The position numbers and the translations under genes are program-made. 64,000 nt of DNA from the NCBI RefSeq assembly GCF_003751085.1, contig NZ_RJJY01000002.1, positions 1 to 64,000 on the forward strand, written 5' to 3'. The DNA comes from Micromonospora sp. Llam0. GTDB taxonomy: Bacteria; Actinomycetota; Actinomycetes; Mycobacteriales; Micromonosporaceae. Within the stretch, counting starts at the first letter, position 1, and the number at the start of each line of letters is the position of its first letter. Shown here piece by piece: positions 51,504-63,365 of this stretch. The notes beneath the pieces were generated by a model. That model saw only the letters and a list, made by a program, of their open reading frames with translations. It had not been told where the DNA came from and made no database searches.

Positions 51504-54500
51504 GTGTCGACCCAGCAGACTTCGCAGGACAATCCGCTGGCGGGCTTCGGCCCGAACGAGTGGATCGTCGATGAGATGTACCAGAAGTATCTCACCGATC
51601 CGGCCAGCGTAGATCCGGCTTGGCACGACTTCTTCGCCGACTACAGCCATGAGCAGGTCGCCTCGCCCACCGAGGCGGCCGCCGCGACGGCGACCACGGC
51701 CGCCGCCCGGGCCGGCACCGACGCGCCGGCCGCGCGGCCCGTCCAGCAGGCCGAAGCGTCCACGCCGGGGCGCGGGACCACCCGGGCGGCCGAGCCCGCC
51801 ACGGCCACGAGCAGCCCCACCCGGGCGAACGCACCGGCCGGCAAGGCTGCCCCGGCCGGCAGGACAGCACCGACCAAGCCGGCCGCCGGCACGGCGAGCA
51901 CCGGCACGGAGAGCACCAGAAAGGCAGCCGCCGGCAAGTCGACCGGCGGCCGGTCCGCCGCGACCAAGACGGCGGCCAAGGCACCAGCCGACAGGGCACC
52001 AGCCGACAGGGCACCAGCCGACAGGGCAGCAGGCGGCAACGGTTCGGCGGCCGGTGGTAGCCGGCAGACCCCGCTGCGTGGGGTCGCCGCCCGGATCGTG
52101 CAGAACATGGACGCGTCGCTGGCGGTGCCGACCGCGACCAGTGTGCGCGCGGTCCCGGCCAAGCTGCTGGTCGACAACCGCATCGTGATCAACAACCACC
52201 TGGCCCGGGGCCGTGGCGGCAAGGTCAGCTTCACCCACCTGATCGGGTACGCCATGGTCCGGGCGCTCGTCGAGCATCCGGAGATGAACAACTCGTTCGC
52301 CGAGATCGACGGCAAGCCGAACATGGTCGCGCCGGAGCACGTCAACCTCGGCATCGCCATCGACCTGGCCAAGCCGGACGGCTCCCGGACCCTGGTGGTG
52401 CCGTCGATCAAGGCGTGCGAGCAGATGGACTTCCGGCAGTTCTGGCAGGCGTACGAGGACGTGGTCCGCCGCGCCCGCCGGGGCGAGCTGACCATGGACG
52501 ACTACAACGGCACCACGATCTCGCTGACCAACCCGGGCGGCATCGGCACCGTGCACTCCCAGCCCCGGCTGATGACCGGGCAGGGGACGATCATCGGTGT
52601 CGGCGCGATGGAGTACCCGGCCCCGTACGCCGGGATGTCCGAAGAGACCCTCGCCGACCTGGCCGTCAGCAAGGTCATCACGCTGACCAGCACCTACGAC
52701 CACCGGATCATCCAGGGTGCGCAGTCCGGCGAGTTCCTCAAGACCATGCACGAGCTGATCCTCGGCGAGCACGGCTTCTACGACCAGCTCTTCACCGCGC
52801 TGCGGATCCCGTACGAGCCGGTGCGCTGGGTACGCGACGTGGCGGTCAGCTCCGAGGGGCAGATCAACAAGACGGCGCGGGTCAACGAGCTGATCCACGC
52901 GTACCGGGTGCGCGGGCACCTGATGGCCGACACCGACCCGCTCGAATTCAAGATCCGTAAGCACCCGGATCTGGACGTGCTGCAGCACGGCCTGACCCTG
53001 TGGGACCTGGACCGCACCTTCCCGGTGGACGGCTTCGCCGGCCAGCAGCGGATGAAGCTGCGGCAGATCCTCGGTGTGCTACGCGACTCCTACTGCCGCC
53101 GGGTCGGCATCGAGTACATGCACATCCAGGACCCGGAGGAGCGCCGCTGGATCCAGGAACGCATCGAACGCGGCTACGAGAAACTTGACGCCGCCGAGCA
53201 GAAGCACATCCTCAACCGGCTCAACGCGGCCGAGGCGTTCGAGACCTTCCTGCAGACCAAGTACGTCGGGCAGAAGCGCTTCTCGCTGGAGGGCGGCGAG
53301 TCGCTGATCCCGCTGCTGGACGAGATCCTGCAGTCCTCGGCCCGGGCCGACCTCGACGAGGTGGTCATCGGCATGGCCCACCGGGGCCGGCTCAACGTGC
53401 TCGCCAACATCGTCAGCAAGCCGTACGAGAAGATTTTCTCCGAGTTCGAGGGGCACCTCGACCCGAAGTCGACCCAGGGCTCCGGGGACGTCAAGTACCA
53501 CCTCGGCCAGGTCGGCAAGTTCACCACCCCGGACGGCGAGCACGGCATCACCGTGTCGGTGACCGCCAACCCGTCGCACCTGGAGGCGGTCGACCCGGTG
53601 ATGGAGGGCATCGTCCGGGCCAAGCAGGACCGGATCGACCTCAAGCTGGAGGGCTACACCGTCCTGCCGCTGCTGGTGCACGGCGACGCCGCGTTCGCCG
53701 GGCAGGGCGTGGTCGCCGAGACGCTCAACCTGTCGCAGCTGCGCGGCTACCGGACCGGCGGATCGGTGCACGTCGTGGTCAACAACCAGGTGGGTTTCAC
53801 CACCGCGCCGGAGCACAGCCGGTCCTCGCTCTACTCCACCGACGTGGCCCGGATGATCGAGGCGCCGATCTTCCACGTCAACGGCGACGACCCGGAGGCG
53901 GTGGTCCGGGTCGCCCGGCTCGCTTTCGAGTACCGCCAGGCGTTCAACAAGGACGTGGTGATCGACCTGGTCTGTTACCGGCGGCGCGGGCACAACGAGG
54001 GCGACGACCCGTCGATGACCAACCCGCTGATGTACGCGATCATCGACTCGAAGCGCAGCGTCCGCAAGCTCTACACCGAGGAGCTGATCGGCCGGGGTGA
54101 CATCACCATCACCGACGCCGAGGAGCTGCTGCGCGACTACCAGACCCAGCTGGAGCAGGTGTTCAAGGCGACCCGGGACGCCGCCACCTCGGCGACCAGC
54201 CGGTTGCCCAGCCGACAGCCGGGGCCGGAGCCGCAGGTGGCGACCGCGGTGGACGCCGCCGCCGTGCAGGCGGTCGGCGACGCGCATGTGGACCTGCCGG
54301 AGGGCTTTACCCCGCACAAGCGCATCCAGCAGTTGCTGGAGCGGCGGGCGAAGATGTCGGTCTCCGGCGACATCGACTGGGGCTTCAGCGAGATCATCGC
54401 GTTCGGCACGCTGCTCGCCGACGGCGTCACCGTCCGGCTGGCCGGCCAGGACTCCCGCCGCGGCACCTTCGTGCAGCGGCACGCCTCGGTGGTCGACGCC

Positions 54501-55430
54501 CGCACCGGGCGTGACTACCTCCCCCTAGCCAGCCTGGTCACCGACGAGTCGCGGTTCTTCGTGCACGACTCACTGCTCAGCGAGTACGCGGCGATGGGCT
54601 TCGAGTACGGCTACTCGGTGGAAAATCCGGAGGCGCTGGTGCTGTGGGAGGCGCAGTTCGGCGACTTCGTCAACGGCGCCCAGTCGATCGTCGACGAGTT
54701 CATCTCCTCCGGCGAGGTCAAGTGGGGGCAGCGGTCGGCGCTGACCCTGCTGCTGCCGCACGGCCACGAAGGGCAGGGTCCGGACCACACGTCCGGGCGT
54801 CCGGAGCGCTACCTGCAGATGTGTGCCGAGGACAACATGCGCATCGCGATCCCGACCACCCCGGCGAACTACTTCCATCTGCTGCGCCGGCAGGCCCTGT
54901 CGCCGAAGCGCAAACCCCTGGTGGTGTTCACCCCCAAGTCGCTGCTGCGGCACAAGCTCTGCGTCTCCCCCGTCGCCGACTTCACCTCCGGCACCTTCCA
55001 GCCGGTGCTACCGGACCCGGTGGCCGACGGCCGGCCGGAGGCGGTCAAGCGGGTGCTGCTGTGCACCGGCAAGATCTACTACGACCTGCTGCAGGCCCGT
55101 GCCGAACGGCACGCGGTCGCCGGCGGCAACGGTCAGCTCGACACCGACACCGCGATCATTCGGATGGAGCAGCTGTACCCGCTGCCGGTGGAGCAGCTCC
55201 GCGCGGCGCTGGCCGGCTACCCGAACGCCGAGGACTTCGCCTGGGTCCAGGAGGAGCCCGCCAACCAGGGTGCCTGGTCGTTCGTCGCGCTCAACCTGCT
55301 GGAGCACCTCGACGGCGTACGGCTGCGGCGGATCTCCCGGCCGGCGGCGGCGGCACCGGCGGTCGGCTCGACGAAGCTGCACGACGTCGAGCAGTCCGCG
55401 CTGATCGACGCCGCGCTGCCGCGACGCTGA
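51504..55430 (+). CDS. kgd: Multifunctional 2-oxoglutarate decarboxylase/dehydrogenase (KGD)
   Basis: A 1308-residue ThDP enzyme of the actinobacterial KGD type from GTG 51504. Residues 1-45 ([17 protein letters not shown]) are the E1 N-terminal arm. A long Ala/Pro/Thr linker (46-185) includes three perfect APADR-encoding repeats. An E2o-like acyltransferase domain (about 190-420, [15 protein letters not shown]) and the E1 domain (about 440-1300: [39 protein letters not shown]) follow. It supplies succinyl-CoA to the TCA cycle as part of the mixed PDH-KGD complex. Confidence 0.96.
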   Translation: MSTQQTSQDNPLAGFGPNEWIVDEMYQKYLTDPASVDPAWHDFFADYSHEQVASPTEAAAATATTAAARAGTDAPAARPVQQAEASTPGRGTTRAAEPATATSSPTRANAPAGKAAPAGRTAPTKPAAGTASTGTESTRKAAAGKSTGGRSAATKTAAKAPADRAPADRAPADRAAGGNGSAAGGSRQTPLRGVAARIVQNMDASLAVPTATSVRAVPAKLLVDNRIVINNHLARGRGGKVSFTHLIGYAMVRALVEHPEMNNSFAEIDGKPNMVAPEHVNLGIAIDLAKPDGSRTLVVPSIKACEQMDFRQFWQAYEDVVRRARRGELTMDDYNGTTISLTNPGGIGTVHSQPRLMTGQGTIIGVGAMEYPAPYAGMSEETLADLAVSKVITLTSTYDHRIIQGAQSGEFLKTMHELILGEHGFYDQLFTALRIPYEPVRWVRDVAVSSEGQINKTARVNELIHAYRVRGHLMADTDPLEFKIRKHPDLDVLQHGLTLWDLDRTFPVDGFAGQQRMKLRQILGVLRDSYCRRVGIEYMHIQDPEERRWIQERIERGYEKLDAAEQKHILNRLNAAEAFETFLQTKYVGQKRFSLEGGESLIPLLDEILQSSARADLDEVVIGMAHRGRLNVLANIVSKPYEKIFSEFEGHLDPKSTQGSGDVKYHLGQVGKFTTPDGEHGITVSVTANPSHLEAVDPVMEGIVRAKQDRIDLKLEGYTVLPLLVHGDAAFAGQGVVAETLNLSQLRGYRTGGSVHVVVNNQVGFTTAPEHSRSSLYSTDVARMIEAPIFHVNGDDPEAVVRVARLAFEYRQAFNKDVVIDLVCYRRRGHNEGDDPSMTNPLMYAIIDSKRSVRKLYTEELIGRGDITITDAEELLRDYQTQLEQVFKATRDAATSATSRLPSRQPGPEPQVATAVDAAAVQAVGDAHVDLPEGFTPHKRIQQLLERRAKMSVSGDIDWGFSEIIAFGTLLADGVTVRLAGQDSRRGTFVQRHASVVDARTGRDYLPLASLVTDESRFFVHDSLLSEYAAMGFEYGYSVENPEALVLWEAQFGDFVNGAQSIVDEFISSGEVKWGQRSALTLLLPHGHEGQGPDHTSGRPERYLQMCAEDNMRIAIPTTPANYFHLLRRQALSPKRKPLVVFTPKSLLRHKLCVSPVADFTSGTFQPVLPDPVADGRPEAVKRVLLCTGKIYYDLLQARAERHAVAGGNGQLDTDTAIIRMEQLYPLPVEQLRAALAGYPNAEDFAWVQEEPANQGAWSFVALNLLEHLDGVRLRRISRPAAAAPAVGSTKLHDVEQSALIDAALPRR
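51981..52025. repeat. Three perfect 15-bp repeats in the kgd linker
   Basis: GCACCAGCCGACAGG is repeated three times without a mismatch (51981-51995, 51996-52010, 52011-52025). It encodes repeating APADR residues in the flexible linker, where length change is tolerated. Confidence 0.95.
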
Positions 55431-55442
55431 CCGGAGGCACAC

Positions 55443-55619
55443 GTGTACTTCACCGACCGGGGCATCGAGGAGCTGGCGCAGCGCCGCGGCGAGGAGGAGG
55501 TCGCCATCTCCTGGCTCGCCGAACGGCTGCGTGACTTCGTCGACCTGCACCCGGAGTTCGAGACTCCGGTGGAACGGTTCGCCACCTGGCTGGCCCGGCT
55601 CGACGACGAGGACGACTGA
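55443..55619 (+). CDS. DUF6104 small protein
   Basis: GTG 55443, 12 bp after kgd, encodes 58 residues: YFTDRGIEELAQRRGEEEV, then WLAERLRDFVDLHPEFE and ATWLARLDDEDD. It matches DUF6104, which follows kgd in Streptomyces and relatives. It is acidic and helical; co-occurrence suggests a role with the 2-oxoglutarate complex, but none is proven. Confidence 0.85.
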   Translation: MYFTDRGIEELAQRRGEEEVAISWLAERLRDFVDLHPEFETPVERFATWLARLDDEDD

Positions 55620-55699
55620 CGACCAGTTGACGCTGGACCCACCCGGGCCGGGACCAAGGTCACCAGACTCCGGCCGCCGCCGCCTTGTACGTTGGGGCG

Positions 55700-57759
55700 G
55701 TGGCGCGAAGTGTCTACCTAGCCGGTCTCGGCCCCGGTGGCGGCAAGTCCACCGTCGCCCTCGGCCTGGCCGAGCTGCTGTCCCGCCGGGTCGAGCGGAT
55801 CGGGGTGTTCCGGCCGCTGGTCGCCGGCGCCGGCCCGGACGCGACCCTGACCCTGCTGCGTGAGCGCTACCGGATCGACCTGCCCGACGACCAGCTGTAC
55901 GGCGCCAGTTACGCCGAGGCGGCCGAGCTGGTCGCCGACGGTCGGCGGGAGGAGCTGATCTCCCGGATCGTCGACCGGTACCGCAAACTGGAGCGGCGCT
56001 GCCCGGCGGTGCTGGTGATCGGCAGCGACTTCGACGACACCGGCGACAACGGCGGTCTCCCCCGCGAGCTGGCGTTCAACGCCCGGCTGGCCACCGAGTT
56101 CGGCAGTGTGGTGGTGGCTCTCGTCGACGGGATCCGTCGGGACGCCACCGAGGTCGCCGGCGCGGCCCGCAGCGCGTACCACTCGTTGACCGAGCTCGGC
56201 GCGACGGTGCTGGCGGTGATCGCGAACCGGGTCGACGCCGGGGTGGTGACCCCGACGCTGCCGGTGCCGGTCTACGCCATCCCGGAGATCCCGGCGGTCT
56301 CCGCGCCGACCGTCGCCGAGGTCGCCGCCGCCCTCGACGCCACCGTCCTGGCCGGCGACGAGGCCGCGTTGGGCCGCGACGTGCTGGACTTCGTGGTCGG
56401 CGCGGCGCACGTGCCGGTGCTGCTGGACCATCTCGTCGACGGCGCGCTGGTGATCACCCCCGGCGACCGGGCGGACCTGCTGGTCGCGGTCAGCGCGGCG
56501 CACGCCGCCGGGCTGGTCTCGCTGGCCGGGGTGGCGCTGACCCTGGGCGAACGGCCGGACCCGCGGGCGATGCGCCTGGTGGAGCGGCTCGGCACCAACC
56601 TGGCGGTGCTGTCCGCACCGGCGGACAGCTTCCACGCGGTCGCCACCGCCGGGCGGATCTCCGGCCGGCCCAGCACCGCGAACCCGCGCAAGGTGGAGGC
56701 CGCGCTCGGCGCCTTTGAGTCCAGCGTGGACACGACCGAGCTGGCCCGCCGGCTGGACGTGACCCGGTCGGCCCGGGTCACCCCGATGATGTTCGAGTAC
56801 GCGCTGATCGACCGGGCCCGGGCCGCCCGCCGCCGGCTGGTGCTGCCGGAGGGCACCGACGAACGGATCCTGCGGGCCACCGAGATCCTGCTGCGCCGGG
56901 GCGTCGCCGACCTGACCCTGCTCGGCGACGCCGACGACATCGGCCGCCGGGCCCGCGAGCTGGGCGTGCAGATCGACGGGGTACGTGTCGTCGACCCGGC
57001 GGTCAGCCCGTGGCGCGACGACTTCGCGTCCCGGTACGCCGAGCTGCGCCGACACAAGGGCGTCACCTGGGAGTTGGCGCACGACGTGATGGGCGACGTC
57101 AACTACTTCGCCACGATGATGGTGCACGCCGGGCACGCCGACGGCATGGTCTCCGGGGCCACCCACACCACCGCCGCGACGATCCGCCCCGCCTTCGAGA
57201 TCATCAAGACGCTGCCGGAGGTGTCGGTCGCCTCCAGTGTGTTCTTCATGCTGCTCGCCGACCGGGTGCTGGTGTACGGCGACTGCGCGGTCAACCCGGA
57301 CCCGGACGCCGACCAGCTGGCCGACATCGCGGTCAGCTCGGCGCAGACCGCCGCCCGGTTCGGCATCGAGCCACGGGTCGCAATGCTGTCCTACTCCACC
57401 GGGACCTCCGGCAGCGGTGACGACGTCCGAAAGGTCGCCGCCGCCACCGACCTGGTCCGCAAGCGGTGCCCGGACCTGCTGGTCGAGGGCCCGATCCAGT
57501 ACGACGCGGCGATCGACCCCACGGTCGCCGCCACCAAGCTTCCCGGCAGCGACGTCGCCGGGCGGGCCACCGTCTTCGTCTTCCCCGACCTGAACACCGG
57601 TAACAACACCTACAAGGCGGTCCAGCGTTCGGCCGGCGCGGTCGCCGTCGGGCCCGTCATGCAGGGTCTGCGCCGGCCGGTCAACGATTTGTCCCGGGGA
57701 GCCACCGTGCCCGATATCGTCAACACCGTGGCGATCACCGCGATCCAGGCGGCCGCGCA

Positions 57760-57763
<4 letters not shown>
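55700..57763 (+). CDS. pta: Phosphate acetyltransferase, long form
   Basis: GTG 55700 (ARSVYLAGLGPGGGKST) is preferred over TTG 55685. The 687-residue enzyme has an N-terminal P-loop/AAA domain, a central DRTGG domain and a C-terminal PTA domain (RLVLPEGTDERILRA, ATHTTAATIRPAFEII, LSYSTGTSGSG, VFVFPDLNTGNN). It converts acetyl-CoA and phosphate to acetyl phosphate and CoA. It overlaps ackA (GTGA), giving the complete overflow and assimilation route. Confidence 0.96.
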
Positions 57764-58887
<1,124 letters not shown>

Positions 58888-58918
58888 CCCCCCGGCCGAC
58901 CGGGTTGAGCGGAGAAGC

Positions 58919-59083
58919 TCAGAGCACCAGCCAGAGGGCGATCGCGGCCACGATCACCACCGCGACCGCGACACCGATGATCAGCGGCAGCCGGGACGGC
59001 TGGTCGGCGACCGGCTGCGGCGAGGTCTGGAAGGCCCGGAAGGCCTCGGTGTTGCCGCTCGGATCGACGTACTCGTCAGACAT
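58919..59083 (-). CDS. Small single-TM protein
   Basis: A 54-residue frame from ATG 59083: SDEYVDPSGNTEAFRAFQTS then a C-terminal TM (LPLIIGVAVAVVIVAAIALW). It is a tail-anchored cytoplasmic peptide of unknown function. It lies convergent to ackA; start and codon pattern support it. Confidence 0.65.
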   Translation of the reverse strand: MSDEYVDPSGNTEAFRAFQTSPQPVADQPSRLPLIIGVAVAVVIVAAIALWLVL

Positions 59084-59135
59084 GACGAAGACCCTAGCGA
59101 AGTCGGCCGGACGCTGCCACGACCGGCCGGCGCGA

Positions 59136-59179
59136 GCCGGTGGTCGACCCGACGGATGCCGGTGGTCGACCCGACGGAT
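59136..59179. repeat. 22-bp tandem duplication before the hydrolase
   Basis: Two perfect 22-bp copies at 59136-59157 and 59158-59179 lie just upstream of the lipoprotein hydrolase ATG (59198). They fall in its untranslated leader or promoter. Confidence 0.92.
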
Positions 59180-59197
59180 GCCGGTAACAATCGTCCA

Positions 59198-60160
59198 ATG
59201 CGTGACTTCCGTCCGGCGGTAGCCGGCCTGCTCACCGTCGGTCTGCTCATCACCTCGCTGGCCGGCTGCGGCACCGCCGCCGCCCCCGGCCCGGTGGCCG
59301 ATGCCCCGACGGCGACGCAGACCGCTGCGCCGGCGGGACAGCCCGACCCGACGTCGGCGCAGCCCGACCAGCGGCCCGGCCGACCGGCACCGACGCGGCG
59401 ACTCGACGTCGGGACCCGCACCCTCGATCTGAACCGAGGTGACCGGCCGCTGCCGGTCACCGTCTGGTATCCGGCCGGCGGGGACGGCCCGTACCCGGTG
59501 GTGCTGTTCAGCCACGGCCTCGGCGGCGAGCCGGCCGACTACCGTACGGTGCTGTCCGAGTGGGCGGCGGCCGGGTTCGTCGTCGCCGCCCCGACCTACC
59601 CGTTCACCAGCCAGGGTGGCTCCGGCGGCAACGCGCTGGACGTGCTCAACCAGCCGGCGGACGCGTCGCACGTACTGGACGAACTGCTGGCGCTCGACGG
59701 CCGCGCCGGTGACGAGTTCGCTGGCCGGCTCGACGTGGAACGGGTCGCCGCCGCCGGGCATTCGGCCGGTGGCATCACCACCGTCGGGCTGTTCACCGCC
59801 GCCCGCGACGACCGGCTGGACGCCGGCGTCGTGCTGGCCGGCAGCGCGCTCGGCGTCGGTACGGCGTTCAGCGGTGCCGCCGCGCCGCAGCTGTTCATCC
59901 ACGGCGAGCTGGACGAGGTGGTGTCGTACGCGTCGGGCAAGGCGGCGTACGACCGGGTGCCGTGGCCGAAGGCGATGCTGAGCCTGCCCGACGGCGACCA
60001 CGGTCAGTCGCTGCTACGGCCCGGCAACCCGGCGTACGACGTGGTGCTCGGCACCAGCACCGACTTCCTGCGGTGGACGCTGTACGGCGACGACGCCGCC
60101 CGGCAGCGGCTGGCCGACGACCCGCCGGCCGGCATCGCCGTCTTCGACGACCAGCTCTGA
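59198..60160 (+). CDS. Lipoprotein alpha/beta hydrolase
   Basis: ATG 59198 begins a signal peptide with lipobox TSLAGC; the open frame upstream is not used because the signal would be buried. The 320-residue product has a Thr/Pro/Gln linker, then an alpha/beta hydrolase fold: VVLFSHGLGGEPADY, nucleophile elbow GHSAGG, acid/His region LFIHGELDEVV and DGDHGQ. It resembles PAF-acetylhydrolase and dienelactone-type lipases acting outside the membrane. Confidence 0.87.
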   Translation: MRDFRPAVAGLLTVGLLITSLAGCGTAAAPGPVADAPTATQTAAPAGQPDPTSAQPDQRPGRPAPTRRLDVGTRTLDLNRGDRPLPVTVWYPAGGDGPYPVVLFSHGLGGEPADYRTVLSEWAAAGFVVAAPTYPFTSQGGSGGNALDVLNQPADASHVLDELLALDGRAGDEFAGRLDVERVAAAGHSAGGITTVGLFTAARDDRLDAGVVLAGSALGVGTAFSGAAAPQLFIHGELDEVVSYASGKAAYDRVPWPKAMLSLPDGDHGQSLLRPGNPAYDVVLGTSTDFLRWTLYGDDAARQRLADDPPAGIAVFDDQL

Positions 60161-60197
60161 CCCGGCCCGGGGGGTACGGCATCGGTCGCGCGGCTGG

Positions 60198-61151
60198 TCA
60201 GCGCCGGTGGTCGAGCACCAGCTTGCCGAACGTGCGGCCGGTGTGCAGCCGGGCGAAGGCGTCGCGCACCTCGCTGAAGGCGTACTCGGTGTCGACGACC
60301 GGCCGGATGCCCCGCTGCGCGCACAGCGCCAGCAGGTCCCGCAGCTCGTCGGGGGTGCCCATCGAGGTGCCGAGGATCTCCAGCTGCATGGCGAACACCC
60401 GGCGCAGGTCGACGGCGGGCAGATGGCCGCTGGTGGCACCCGAGACGACGATCCGGGCACCGGGCGCGGCGGACTTCATCGAATGATCGAAGGTGGCCGC
60501 ACCGACGGTCTCGATCACCACGTCGACCCGTTCCGGTAGTCGGCTGCCCGGCGCCAGGGCGGTGGCACCGAGCGCGGCGATCCGCTCCCGCTTGTCCGCG
60601 CCCCGGCTGGTCGCGTAGACCCGCTTGCCCAACGCGACGGCCAGCACCACGGCCGCGGTCGCCACCCCACCGCCCGCCCCCTGGACCAGCACCGACTCGG
60701 CCTGGTCGGCCCGGCCCCGGGTGCTCAGCATCCGGTACGCGGTCAGCCAGGCGGTGGGCAGGCACGCCGCCTCGGTAAAGCTCAGCTCGGCGGGTTTCGG
60801 GATCAGGTTCGACCGGGGCACCGCTACCCGGGCGGCGAACGTGCCCGGGTAGCGCTCGGACAGGATCGACATGCCGCGCGGGTCCGCCGGGTCGGGTACC
60901 ACCGGGTAGACGACGACCTCGTTGCCGGCGTCGTCGACCCCGGCGGCGTCACAGCCGAGGATCATCGGCAGCCGGTCGGCGGGCAGCCCGACGCCGCGCA
61001 GCGACCACAGGTCGTGGTGGTTGAGAGAGCTTGCCCGGACCTCGACCACCGTCCAGTCCGGGGCGGGCAGGTCCGGTTCGGGCAGCTCACCGACGCGCAG
61101 CGCGGCAAGCGGGTCGTCGGCGTCGACGGTCGAGGCGAAGACAGCTCGCAT
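60198..61151 (-). CDS. MDR-type zinc-containing oxidoreductase
   Basis: A 317-residue quinone oxidoreductase/alcohol dehydrogenase-like protein. It has LNHHDLWSLRGVGL, LGCDAAGV, the NADPH-binding VLVQGAGGGVATAAV and FAMQLEILGTSMG. Catalytic zinc ligands are not obvious, so it is more likely an NADPH:quinone/enone reductase. ATG 61151 (MRAVFAS) is used. It is convergent with the hydrolase gene. Confidence 0.87.
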   Translation of the reverse strand: MRAVFASTVDADDPLAALRVGELPEPDLPAPDWTVVEVRASSLNHHDLWSLRGVGLPADRLPMILGCDAAGVDDAGNEVVVYPVVPDPADPRGMSILSERYPGTFAARVAVPRSNLIPKPAELSFTEAACLPTAWLTAYRMLSTRGRADQAESVLVQGAGGGVATAAVVLAVALGKRVYATSRGADKRERIAALGATALAPGSRLPERVDVVIETVGAATFDHSMKSAAPGARIVVSGATSGHLPAVDLRRVFAMQLEILGTSMGTPDELRDLLALCAQRGIRPVVDTEYAFSEVRDAFARLHTGRTFGKLVLDHRR

Positions 61152-61212
61152 GTCCCGCACGCTAGCAGCCGTGGCGCCGGCCGGCGCGCATGTGTCCGGC
61201 CGGCACCACAGG

Positions 61213-62379
61213 TCAGCGGCGGGCGACGCCGTCGCGGCGGGCGGCGGCGGCGACCGCCGCGGCGACCGCCGGCGCGACCCGAGGGTCGAGTGCCGACGGC
61301 ACGAACGCCTCCGGTTGCAGCAGGTCGGCCACGACGCCGGCGATCGCGTCGGCGGCGGCCACCTTCATCCCCTCGGTGATCCGGGTGGCACCCGCGTCCA
61401 GGGCACCCCGGAACACGCCGGGGAAGGCCAGCACGTTGTTGATCTGATTGGGGAAGTCGCTGCGGCCGGTGGCCACCAGGGCGGCGTACCGGTGGGCGAT
61501 CTCCGGGTGGATCTCCGGCGTCGGGTTGGCCAGCGCGAAGACGATCCCGCCGGGTGCCATGCCGGCGACCGCCGATTCGTCGATCTGCCCGCCGGAGAGG
61601 CCGATCAGCACGTCGGCGCCGACCAGCGCGTCGGCGATACCACCGGCGCAGGCGGCGGTCATCGCGGCCAACTCGGCCTTGACGTCGGTGAGGTCCGCCC
61701 GGTCGGAGTGGATGATGCCGCGGGAGTCGCAGACCACGGTCTTCGCCGGGTCGACGCCGCCGGCGATCAGCATCCGGGTCACCGCGACCCCGGCCGCGCC
61801 GGCACCGCTGACCACCACCCGCAGGTCGCCGAGCTTGCGGTCCAGCAGGGCGACCGCGTTGCGCAGGGCGGCCAGCACCACGATCGCGGTGCCGTGCTGG
61901 TCGTCGTGGAAGACCGGGATCGGCAGCGCCTCGTCGAGACGGCGCTCGATCTCGAAGCAGCGTGGCGCGCTGATGTCCTCCAGGTTGATCCCGCCGAACG
62001 ACGGTGCCAGGGCGGTAACCGTCGCCACGATCGCGTCGATGTCCCGGGTGTCCAGGCAGATCGGCACCGCGTCGACGTCGCCGAACTGTTTGAACAGCAC
62101 CGCCTTGCCCTCCATGACGGGCATCGCGGCGCGTGGGCCGATGTCACCGAGGCCGAGCACCGCGGTGCCGTCGGTGACCACCGCGACCGTGTGCGACACC
62201 CAGGTGTAGTCGTCGACCAGGGTCGGGTCGGCGGCGATCGCCTCGCACACCCGGGCCACCCCGGGGGTGTACGCGAGTGAAAGGTCGTCCCGGTCGGCCA
62301 GCGCGACGGTGGGCGTGATCGCCATCTTGCCGCCCCGATGCAGGTCGAAGACCGGGTCAGAAATTGCCACAGTAGACAT
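61213..62379 (-). CDS. NAD(P)-dependent malic enzyme
   Basis: ATG 62379 gives a 388-residue short-type malic enzyme. Key stretches: LAYTPGVARVCEAI, GDIGPRAAMPVMEGKAVLFK, GGINLEDISAPRCFEIE, FHDDQHGTAIV, VVSGAGAAGVAV and FALANPTPEIHPE. It decarboxylates malate to pyruvate, linking the TCA cycle with the Pta-AckA branch. Confidence 0.95.
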   Translation of the reverse strand: MSTVAISDPVFDLHRGGKMAITPTVALADRDDLSLAYTPGVARVCEAIAADPTLVDDYTWVSHTVAVVTDGTAVLGLGDIGPRAAMPVMEGKAVLFKQFGDVDAVPICLDTRDIDAIVATVTALAPSFGGINLEDISAPRCFEIERRLDEALPIPVFHDDQHGTAIVVLAALRNAVALLDRKLGDLRVVVSGAGAAGVAVTRMLIAGGVDPAKTVVCDSRGIIHSDRADLTDVKAELAAMTAACAGGIADALVGADVLIGLSGGQIDESAVAGMAPGGIVFALANPTPEIHPEIAHRYAALVATGRSDFPNQINNVLAFPGVFRGALDAGATRITEGMKVAAADAIAGVVADLLQPEAFVPSALDPRVAPAVAAAVAAAARRDGVARR

Positions 62380-62518
62380 GGTGACTCCAGAGCCGTTGAG
62401 CGTGATAGATCGCCGCCGGCTCGGCGCGAGGTCAGCGTTGACCGGCGAGGCGCTGCGGGGGTCACCCGAATTCCGTGTCGAGCATAGTGTCACACAGCGC
62501 GGTTTACCGCGAAGTGGT

Positions 62519-62842
62519 TCACCGCAGTCGGTGCCCCGGGCCCACCCGGCGTGGCTGCGGCCAGTAGCGGCACAGCACCCGGCCGCGCACGTCGGCCACC
62601 CCGAAGGCGCGCGAGTCGTCAGTGACCAGATCGTTGTCCCCGCGCAACCACCAGCCGCCGGACTCGGCCCGTACCGCTCGTTTGACCACCAGCAGTCCGG
62701 GACGGGACCGGAAGGTGGCGACCACCACGTCCCCCGGGCGGACCGCCCGCCCGCCCCGGCGGACCAGCAGCGCGTCGCCGTGCCGCAAGGTGGGGGCCAT
62801 CGACGGTCCGTGCACGAGCACGGCGAACAGTGGTGAAAGCAC
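62519..62842 (-). CDS. sodX: Nickel superoxide dismutase maturation protease
   Basis: GTG 62842 follows GGGAGG with proper spacing. The 107-residue S26-type protease (LexA/SPase I fold) has the Ser nucleophile in VHGPSMAP, Lys in VVKRAV and the conserved GDN. SodX trims the SodN propeptide to expose His1. It diverges from sodN, separated by 115 bp, which is the typical layout for the pair. Confidence 0.92.
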   Translation of the reverse strand: MLSPLFAVLVHGPSMAPTLRHGDALLVRRGGRAVRPGDVVVATFRSRPGLLVVKRAVRAESGGWWLRGDNDLVTDDSRAFGVADVRGRVLCRYWPQPRRVGPGHRLR

Positions 62843-62891
62843 TTGCACCTCCCGCCAGGTCAGCGAGCCCGATGCGCGATAGGGTCGGCAG

Positions 62892-62906
62892 GGAGGATCA
62901 TCCTCC
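62892..62906. promoter_or_regulatory. GGAGGAT-C-ATCCTCC inverted repeat between sodX and sodN
   Basis: Seven-base arms around one base, in the centre of the divergent region. It could be an operator for nickel- or oxidative-stress control. It does not look like the Streptomyces Nur box, so the regulator is open. Confidence 0.5.
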
Positions 62907-62957
62907 AGCTTACGCGTGCCGGCGATCGTGCCGCCGGCCAACACACGGAGGGTCCTG

Positions 62958-63365
62958 ATGCGACTTCTACGCATGTTTACTCCGCGCACGGTGGTCAGCG
63001 CCCACTGCGACCTGCCCTGTGGCGTCTACGACCCGGCGCAGGCCCGGATCGAGGCCGAATCCATCAAGGCGATCGCGGAGAAGTACCAGGCGAACACCGA
63101 CCCGGAGTTCCGCACCCGGGCGCTGATCATCAAGGAGCAGCGCTCCGAGTTGGTCAAGCACCACCTGTGGGTGCTCTGGACCGACTACTTCAAGCCGCCG
63201 CACTTCGAGAAGTACCCGCAGCTGCACCAGCTGTTCAACGAGGCGACCAAGCTCGCCGGTGGCGGCGGCGGGACCAAGGCGTCGGTCGACCCGGCCAAGG
63301 CGGACGAGCTGCTGGTCAAGATCGACGAGATCGCGAAGATCTTCTGGGAGACCAAGCAGGCGTGA
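62958..63365 (+). CDS. sodN: Nickel-type superoxide dismutase
   Basis: ATG 62958 gives 135 residues. The propeptide ending TPRTVVSA is followed by the nickel hook HCDLPCGVYDPAQA, holding the ligands His1, Cys2 and Cys6. The rest is the four-helix bundle (KHHLWVLWTDYFKPPHFEKY). It dismutates superoxide as a homohexamer after SodX processing. All metal ligands are intact. Confidence 0.97.
   Translation: MRLLRMFTPRTVVSAHCDLPCGVYDPAQARIEAESIKAIAEKYQANTDPEFRTRALIIKEQRSELVKHHLWVLWTDYFKPPHFEKYPQLHQLFNEATKLAGGGGGTKASVDPAKADELLVKIDEIAKIFWETKQA

Noticed and set aside
62843..62957. Nur box between sodX and sodN
   Set aside because: No TGCAA-type inverted repeat was found; only the GGAGGAT repeat is visible.
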